A DNA stretch of 64,000 nucleotides from Ceratopteris richardii (taxonomy: Eukaryota; Streptophyta; Polypodiopsida; Polypodiales; Pteridaceae): positions 54,858,156 to 54,922,155 of the forward strand of contig CM035437.1 in NCBI GenBank assembly GCA_020310875.1, given 5' to 3'. The translations under genes and the position numbers were made by a program. The notes under the pieces are model-generated. The model had not been told where the DNA came from. It worked only from the letters and a program-made list of their open reading frames with translations, and made no database searches. Of the stretch, positions 57,436 to 64,000 are shown in pieces; the first letter of the stretch is position 1, and each line of letters starts with the position of its first letter.

Positions 57436-58012
57436 AAAAAGTATCCCCATGAGTGTGGTAAGATCTAGAATCTGCATGTCCATGTACAAGTCCATGGCAG
57501 TTGTGAAGCTCTCCCATTTCTCATCTACCTTAATACCATTGATTACTTGTCTCACAATTTGCCCTTCTTCAATCTCCTCTCCTATGCTTGCTAATTGGTC
57601 AGCCACATCCTTGACTATACTCTGAGATGCCTTGCGTGGGTTGCTTTCTTTGAGTGGTAAACTCAATCCACAATTGGTTCTTCCTAGCCCTTGTGTTGGA
57701 AGAAAAATATGATGACAATGTCTCCCAAGTCTCTTGGGATGTCTTACAGTTCCTAATGTGTGGAAGAAGAAAATCAAAGATAGAGTTAAGTAAGTATGAC
57801 CTTGCTAATGCATCTTTAGCACACCATGAATTGAGTCTTTCATGCTCCTCTCTTGTAGGTTGTCCTTTGCTTATGAAAATGGGCATCTCCTCATCTCCTG
57901 AGATGTATCGATAGAAACTCCTTCCTTGCAAGTATGTCTTCATCCTCAAGGACCATGCTTGGTACTTTTTCCTGTCCAATTTATCAATGAAAGAAGGAAA
58001 ACCATCTCCCAT
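57436..58012 (-). pseudogene. gag fragment of a third copia family
   Basis: Starts MGDGFPSFIDKLDRKKYQAWSLRM at 58012, followed by SQETWETLSSYFSSNTRARKNQLW and, after a frame change near 57600, IVRQVINGIKVDEKWESFTTAM. A standard copia Gag layout but unlike that of copia 2 or copia A. It ends at the junction with RNase H. Confidence 0.85.
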
Positions 58013-58020
58013 TTTACCTT

Positions 58021-58038
58021 AATCTGGCTCTTGTACCA
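58021..58038 (-). other. Primer-binding site, initiator tRNA-Met type
   Basis: Minus strand TGGTACAAGAGCCAGATT, one base from the LTR, against TGGTATCAGAGCCAGGTT for plant initiator tRNA-Met. Confidence 0.78.
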
Positions 58039-58039
58039 C

Positions 58040-59091
58040 TGTTGGGAAAGATGGATGGACACTCCAAGAAATGAGTTGGTACTACTAATCCCTACTTTGT
58101 ACCAGCCCTCTTTCACTTCAGAGTTGAGTTGTAGGCCCTTTTATCTTTCCAATGACACTAAACAAGTGCCTATGTACTTTGGACATGATCCTTGTAATGA
58201 TTGATCCAAAACAGATAACTTCACAATTTGCAAATCATAAAAAACCTTCTATTTTGGTTCACACACCTGCTGCTTGTTAAGCTCAGTGCTTCTAGTATAG
58301 TAGGAATTAGGAAAATTCCTTCTTGAGATATCAAATTAACTTAAAGATCTAATGATTCCAAGTAGAATAAAAATGATTGACTATACACAGAGCAATCAGT
58401 TTAGCAAGTGTAGGATTACCCCCAATTTTTTAGGGCCTCTGCATAGAATGAACAATGATCACTTCGAACTGGTTTTCTCCCAAACCACTAAATTAAATGT
58501 CTTCAAAATTTGTCATCATGTAGAGTACTTAGAGCTGATTCCAACGAGCTATAGAACATTGAAAATGGTGAAGTAATGACTGAGATATGAGCAAGACAAG
58601 AACCCTATTCTTAGTGACAATGACAGAGTGATCAATAGATAAACTTAATGATGTATATGTATTATGAGACATGAATTTACAACATCATTGGCAAAGGAAT
58701 AATGCCAAATGATTATGAGTTGAGTGAGCAATGAAGTGTGCTACTCATCCTCTACTAATGATCAAATGAATGGCACTCTAAGGGAGTCTAAAGCCGCGAG
58801 ATTTCAAAGTGTTTTTATAGATGTTATCTTTAAATTTGAATTTGAATTCAAATTTGGATTTTATCAAGAAGTGATCCCTTAATGATATTCTCTCCACATG
58901 AAGTCGTAGCTTTTCATTCTATCTAACTCCATGAGTTTAGTGGATTTACAAGAATCTTCCAAATCAATTGACTTTTACAAATGGTTAAAGATAAAAAACC
59001 ATAGGCAATGGTTCTCACGAGTCTTCAATTATTTGCACATAAGGTCTTCTTATGTCTATCCAAGTGTGTAGGCTTGGCACTTGCACCAACA
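58040..59091 (-). repeat. 5' LTR of the third copia family
   Basis: Begins TGTTGG and ends CCAACA (plus strand), a 6-bp terminal inverted repeat. It contains a TATA box on the minus strand (TATAAAAAC, 58811-58819). The right limit is inferred from the terminal inverted repeat, because the partner LTR is lost. Confidence 0.65.
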
Positions 59092-59460
59092 TGTGTTAGT
59101 ATGCATATATATATGTGTGTTTCATGCATATGTATGTGTGTGCATGTGTGTGATATATGTATACATGTGTTAGTATGCACACATGTATATATGCATATGC
59201 ATTTGTGTAATATATGCAAGTGTTCATAATTGTGTGTGCATGTATAAGTATACATGTGTGCATGTACACATGTATATGTGATGTGTACATGTATATATGT
59301 ATATGTGTCTATGTGTAAATGTGTACATGTAAATATGTATGCTTGTATATATATTTATGTGTGCATATAGGCATGTATGTGTGATGCCTAATGTATCTAC
59401 TCCATTTTATATTTATGTATGGGTATCTACATGATGTGTATATATCTTTATATATATTAT
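59092..59460. repeat. TGTA/TATG-rich low-complexity sequence
   Basis: Imperfect alternating purine-pyrimidine repeats (tatgtgtg, catgtata). Readings in both strands are spurious. Confidence 0.85.
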
Positions 59461-60072
<612 letters not shown>

Positions 60073-60276
60073 TATGTGTATATGTATGTAATTGCATGCA
60101 TGTCTATGTGTGTGTAAAAATGTGCATGTATGTCTGTGTATGTATAAATGTGGATGTATGTGTATATGTGTGTAGATGTACATGTATATGTGTGTATGCG
60201 TGTATTTGTACCTCTAGTCTCACTCTTTTCTCTCTCTCTCTCTAATATACGTACATACATACATAAACACACATAC

Positions 60277-61000
60277 TCATATCCACATATATATACATAA
60301 AAGCAATGCGTACTGTGCATTATCGCGACGATGAGCCATATGTGTTCGCATCTCTTTTAGACACCACTTATGCGACCATCCTATCCCAAACTTTGTCTCA
60401 AGTGAACTAAGTACGTATTTTTTATCCCTCTCATCATGCTCACTACAAAAATAAAAAAAAATTATGTAAATAAAACATAAGATATTTATTTCAATTTATA
60501 TGTAAAATTTATACTTACTTCCTTTGCAAGTGGACAAAGCACATGTAGGAGTCGCATAATGCTCACATTCTTCTCTTGAACTCCAATCCATTCCCTATGT
60601 ACACAATATTCCCCTCCGGCTCTATATCGCACTCTAGCCCTAAGTTGCCTATGCATGTCCTCATATGCACCTGTGCTCTGCTATCATGATTTGGAGGTGG
60701 TATAGGTGTCATAAAAATAGATAGATAAAAATAAATAAAAATATGTGTTATAATATCATTAAAAAAAAATTGTGAAAAAAAAACATATCTATGAGCAGAT
60801 AGTTGTCTTCCGACATGTGGAGCCAGAGAAGAGCCCTCCTCTGATTGCTGGGTAAGCATTTGGATTGTAAAATACAGCTCATCATCAAGCATCTCTGAGT
60901 ACTCATGCATGATGTTCCCTAGAGTATCATGCAAAACTCTTGCTCTCATAAGACTTTTTATGAGAGTGAGTTTCACCTTTCTCTCTCTACTAGGATCCAT
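60277..61000 (-). CDS. Candidate three-exon gene of unknown function
   Basis: Exon 1 61000-60785 (72 codons, ATG in gATTATGG context), intron 60784-60681 (GT..AG), exon 2 60680-60519 (54 codons), intron 60518-60439 (GTAAGT..AG with a T-rich acceptor), exon 3 60438-60277 (53 codons and TGA). All three junctions are phase 0 and each exon is open throughout, giving 179 residues, charged and without signal or membrane segment. Exon 1 looks helical ([33 protein letters not shown]). No family recognised. The first donor (GTTTTT) is weak. It may belong to a larger transposon together with the TCGCATATG-like motifs in exon 3. A true gene is plausible but unproven. Confidence 0.35.
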
Positions 61001-61029
61001 AATACATGTACATATAAAACAAAATGGGT

Positions 61030-62678
61030 TAGAAATCAATATATGTACGTGTACATATGTATGTGTGTATATGTGTATGTAGGTGTATATGTGAGTATGT
61101 ATATGCATGTAAGCATGTATGTATGCATATGCATGTGCATTATGCATGCAAATGTATGCATGTGTGTGTATGCATGTAAGTATGTATGTATGCATATGTA
61201 TATGCATATGTATATGCATTATGTATACATGTATGTGTATGTGTGTGTATGTGTCTCTATGTGTGTGTATGCACATATGTGTGTGTATTTCTCTATGTGT
61301 GTGTCTATGCATATATGTGTGTGTATGTGTCCATGTGTGTGTGTGTGTCTATGTGTGTATATACGTGTGTATCTATATATATGTGTCTATATGCATGTGT
61401 ATGTATGTGTGTAAATGTGTGTGGATGTGTGTATGTGTGTGTAAGTGTGTATGTGTCTATGTGTGTGTGTCTATGTGTGTATAGAAGTGTGTATCTGTAT
61501 ATATATGTCTATATGCATGTGTATGTGTGTGTGTAAATGTGTGTGGATGTGTGTATGTGTGTGTGTAAGTGTGTATGTGTCTATGTGTGTATGTGTCTGT
61601 TTATATATGTGTGTGTGTATCTGTGTGTGTGTGTGTGTAAGTTTGTATGTGTCTATGTGTGTATATGTCTGTGTGTCTATGTGTGTAAGTGTGTGTGTCT
61701 ATGTGTGTATGTGTGTATGTCTGAGTGTATGCATGTGTAAGTGTGTCTGCGTATGTGTGTGTGTCTATGTGTGTGTGTAAATCTATGTGTATATGTGTGT
61801 GTATATGTGTGTATGTGTCTATGTGTGTGTATGTGTCTATGTGTGTATGTATATGCATGTAAGCATGTATCTATGCATATGCATGCGCATTATGTATGCA
61901 TGTGTGTGTATGCATGTAAGTATGTATGTATGCATATGTATGCATGTATGTGTATTTGTGTGTATGTCTCTTTATGTGTGTGTATGCATATATATGTGTG
62001 TATATGTGTGTGTGTCTCTCTACGTGTGTGTGTGTGTCTATGTGTGTATGCATGTATATATGCATGTAAGCATGTATATATGCATGTAAGCATGTATATA
62101 TGCATATGCATGTGCATTATGTATGTATGTGTGTGTATGCATGTAAGTATGTATGTATGCATATGCATATGCATTATGTATGCATATGCATTATGTATGC
62201 ACATGCAATATGTATGCACATGCATTATGTATGCACATGCATTATGTATGCACATGCATTATGTATGCATGTATGTGTATGTGTATGTGTGCATATGTCT
62301 TTCTACGTGTGTGTGTATGTGTCTATGTGTGTGTATGTGTGTATGTGTTTGTGTATGTGTGTGTGTGTGTCTATGTGTGTATGTGTATGTCTATGTGTGT
62401 ATATACATGTATATATGTGTTTGTATGCATGTGTATGTGTGTGTGTAAATGTGTTTGGATGTGTGTGTGTGTGTAAGTATGTATGTGTCTATGAGTGTGT
62501 ATGTGTTTATGTGTGTGTATGTGTCTATGTGTGTGTATGTGTCTATGTCTGTATGTGTATGCATGTATGTATGCATATGCATGTGCATTATGTATGCATA
62601 TGTATGCATATGTGTGTGTATGCATGTAAGTATGTATGTATGCATATGCATTATGTGTGTGTGTATGTGTGTGTATGC

Positions 62679-62726
<48 letters not shown>

Positions 62727-63830
62727 GTGTGTGTGTATGTGTGTGTATGCATGTGTATGTGTGTGTAAATCTGTGTGTATATGTGTGTCTATGTGTGTGT
62801 ATGTGTCTATGTGTGTGTATGTGTATGCATGTATCTATGCGTATCCATGTGCATTACGTATGCATATGTGTGTGTATGCATGTTGCATATGCATTATGTA
62901 TGCATGTATGTGTATGTGTGTGTATGCATATATGTGTGTGTATGTGTGTGTTTCTATGTGTGTATGTGTATGCATGTATGCGTGTGTATCTGTGTGTATG
63001 CATGTAAGCATGTATGTATGCATATGCATGTGCATTATGTATGCATGTGTGTGTAGGTGTGTGTATGCATGTAATTATGTATGTATGCATATGCATATGC
63101 ATATGCATATGCATTATGTATGCATATGCATTATGTATGCATGTATGTGTATGTGTGCGTATGTCTCTCTACGTGTGTGTGTATGTGTCTATATGTGTGT
63201 GTGTATGTGTGTATGTGTGTGTGTCTATGTGTGTATGTGTGTGTCTATGTGTGTATATACGTGTGTATCCATATATATGTGTCTGTATGCATGTGAATGT
63301 GTGTGTGTAAATGTGTGTGGATGTGTGTGTGTAAGTGTGTATGCATCTATAAGTGTGAGTAGATGTGTGTGTGTGTGTATGTCTGTGTGTATGTGTGTGT
63401 GTCTATGTGTGTATGCATGTGTCCATGTGTGTATATGTGTGTGTGTGTGTATGCATGTGTATGTTTGTATGTTAGTGTGTATATGTGTGTGTGTAAATTT
63501 GTGTGTATGTGTCTATGTGTGTATGTGTGTGTATCTATGTGTGTATGTGTGTCTGTGTGCATATACGTGTGTATGTGTATTTATATGTGTGTATGCATGT
63601 GTATGTGTGTGTCGAAATGTGTGTGGATGTGTTTTTGTGTGTGTGTGTGTAAGTGTGTATGTGTCTAATATGTATGTGTGTGTGTATGTATGTGTGTCTA
63701 TGTGTGTATGTATGTGTGTCTATGTGTGCATGTGTGTGTATGTGTGTGTGTGTATGCATATGTACATGTGTGTGTAAATTTGTGTGTGTATGTGTGTGTG
63801 TGTACCTTGCTTCAAAGGATGTGTGTGCTA
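61030..63830. repeat. 2.8 kb TATG/TGTG array with higher-order structure
   Basis: Nearly uninterrupted alternating purine-pyrimidine sequence built of tatg, tgtg and gcatatgcat. A marker segment (taaatgtgtgtggatgtg...taagtgtgtatg) recurs near 61410, 61532, 62445, 63308 and 63612. A second marker (gcatgtaag.atgtatgtatgcatatgcat) recurs near 61107, 61857, 62625 and 63000. This indicates blocks duplicated as larger units. Long open frames (up to 442 codons of C/V/Y/M) are artefacts. Confidence 0.95.
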
Positions 63831-63840
63831 AAACTATGTC

Positions 63841-63842
63841 AA

Positions 63843-63880
<38 letters not shown>

Positions 63881-63883
63881 ACG
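63841..63883. repeat. (TC)n microsatellite
   Basis: A TC run with two interruptions at the right border of the TATG array. Confidence 0.95.
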
Positions 63884-63929
63884 TCCTAATCCCGGAACAA
63901 ATGTGATGGGAGAAATTGAAAATTTTTTT

Positions 63930-64000
63930 AACATTCCAGAGCGTCGCTTATGAGACACTCTGGAATACTAGGATGTCGTTTATGCAATGCTCAAGCATCG
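63930..64000. repeat. TCGCTTATG-type motif repeats at window end
   Basis: GCGTCGCTTATGAGACACTC resembles GCATCACATATGCGACACTC near 54262, in the same orientation; GATGTCGTTTATGCAATGCTC follows. It may be the other subterminal part of a DNA transposon whose end lies outside the window. Confidence 0.35.

Larger units (their letters stand above)
56539..59091 (-). mobile_element. Chimeric copia remnant: copia 2-type 3' half joined to another copia's gag
   Basis: Left part: LTR 56539-56768 and RNase H like copia 2. At 57435/57436 the copia 2 sequence stops abruptly (after MSRFMHC on the element strand) and is followed by gag of a different copia with its own PBS and a 1052-bp LTR. Thus one end has a 230-bp LTR and the other an unrelated 1-kb LTR. 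A large deletion between two neighbouring or nested copia elements explains it best. Confidence 0.8.

Noticed and set aside
60441..60465. CACTACAAAAA as the left end of another CACTA element
   Set aside because: On the minus strand the same bases are a good T-rich splice acceptor for the candidate gene, and no matching right end is seen within the window.
62449..63777. 442-codon open frame and several overlapping ORFs of 60-235 codons on both strands
   Set aside because: They are translations of the TATG/TGTG array; composition is only C, V, Y, M, H, T. The array lacks stop trinucleotides by its nature.

Overview
The window is repeat-dense nuclear DNA of a land plant. Evidence for this is plant-type Ty1/copia and Ty3/gypsy LTR retrotransposons, primer-binding sites matching plant tRNA-Asp and initiator tRNA-Met, and long simple repeats. 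I cannot name the species. No rRNA, tRNA or confidently identified host gene is visible.

Layout. 1-6061: the 3' part of a decayed gypsy element (Family II, + strand). 6062-6340: microsatellites. 6341-54033: an old copia element (copia A, + strand) that has been split by three other insertions: (i) a second copia (copia 2, - strand, 9029-30735, TSD gaaga), itself split in its protease by a 16.9 kb gypsy element (Element 2, Family I, + strand, 12122-28980, TSD acatg); (ii) a 3'-truncated Family I gypsy copy (Element 3, - strand, about 31253-41067); (iii) a Family II gypsy element (Element B, - strand, 41826-52085) inside the copia A reverse transcriptase gene. By-eye LTR divergence follows the nesting: about 1% for Element 2, 2-3% for Element B, 8-9% for copia 2, and more for copia A. 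54034-64000: a possible small CACTA-like element, a chimeric copia remnant (56539-59091, - strand), a (TA)n/(TG)n/(CA)n tract, an unrecognised three-exon gene candidate (60277-61000, - strand) and a 2.8 kb TATG/TGTG array that runs almost to the window end.

The most interesting content is Family I. Element 2 has one continuous gag-pol frame (14734-24144) broken only by four nonsense codons, each one transition away from a sense codon. Its order is gag (short-spaced zinc knuckles) - protease 1 - RT - RNase H - TWO integrase zinc-binding modules with identical HX6HX30CX2C spacing - integrase core - GPY/F module - a SECOND retropepsin-like domain. Downstream lies an intact ORF of about 1391 codons that runs through the polypurine tract and ends inside the 3' LTR. 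The diverged Element 3 keeps both duplicated modules. Both copies also carry an array of the palindrome ATCGCGAT between the primer-binding site and gag.

Family II (Element 1 and Element B) also has an extra coiled-coil ORF after pol. It has three zinc knuckles in Gag, a D-G-G protease motif, and a tRNA B-box-like sequence where a polypurine tract would be expected.
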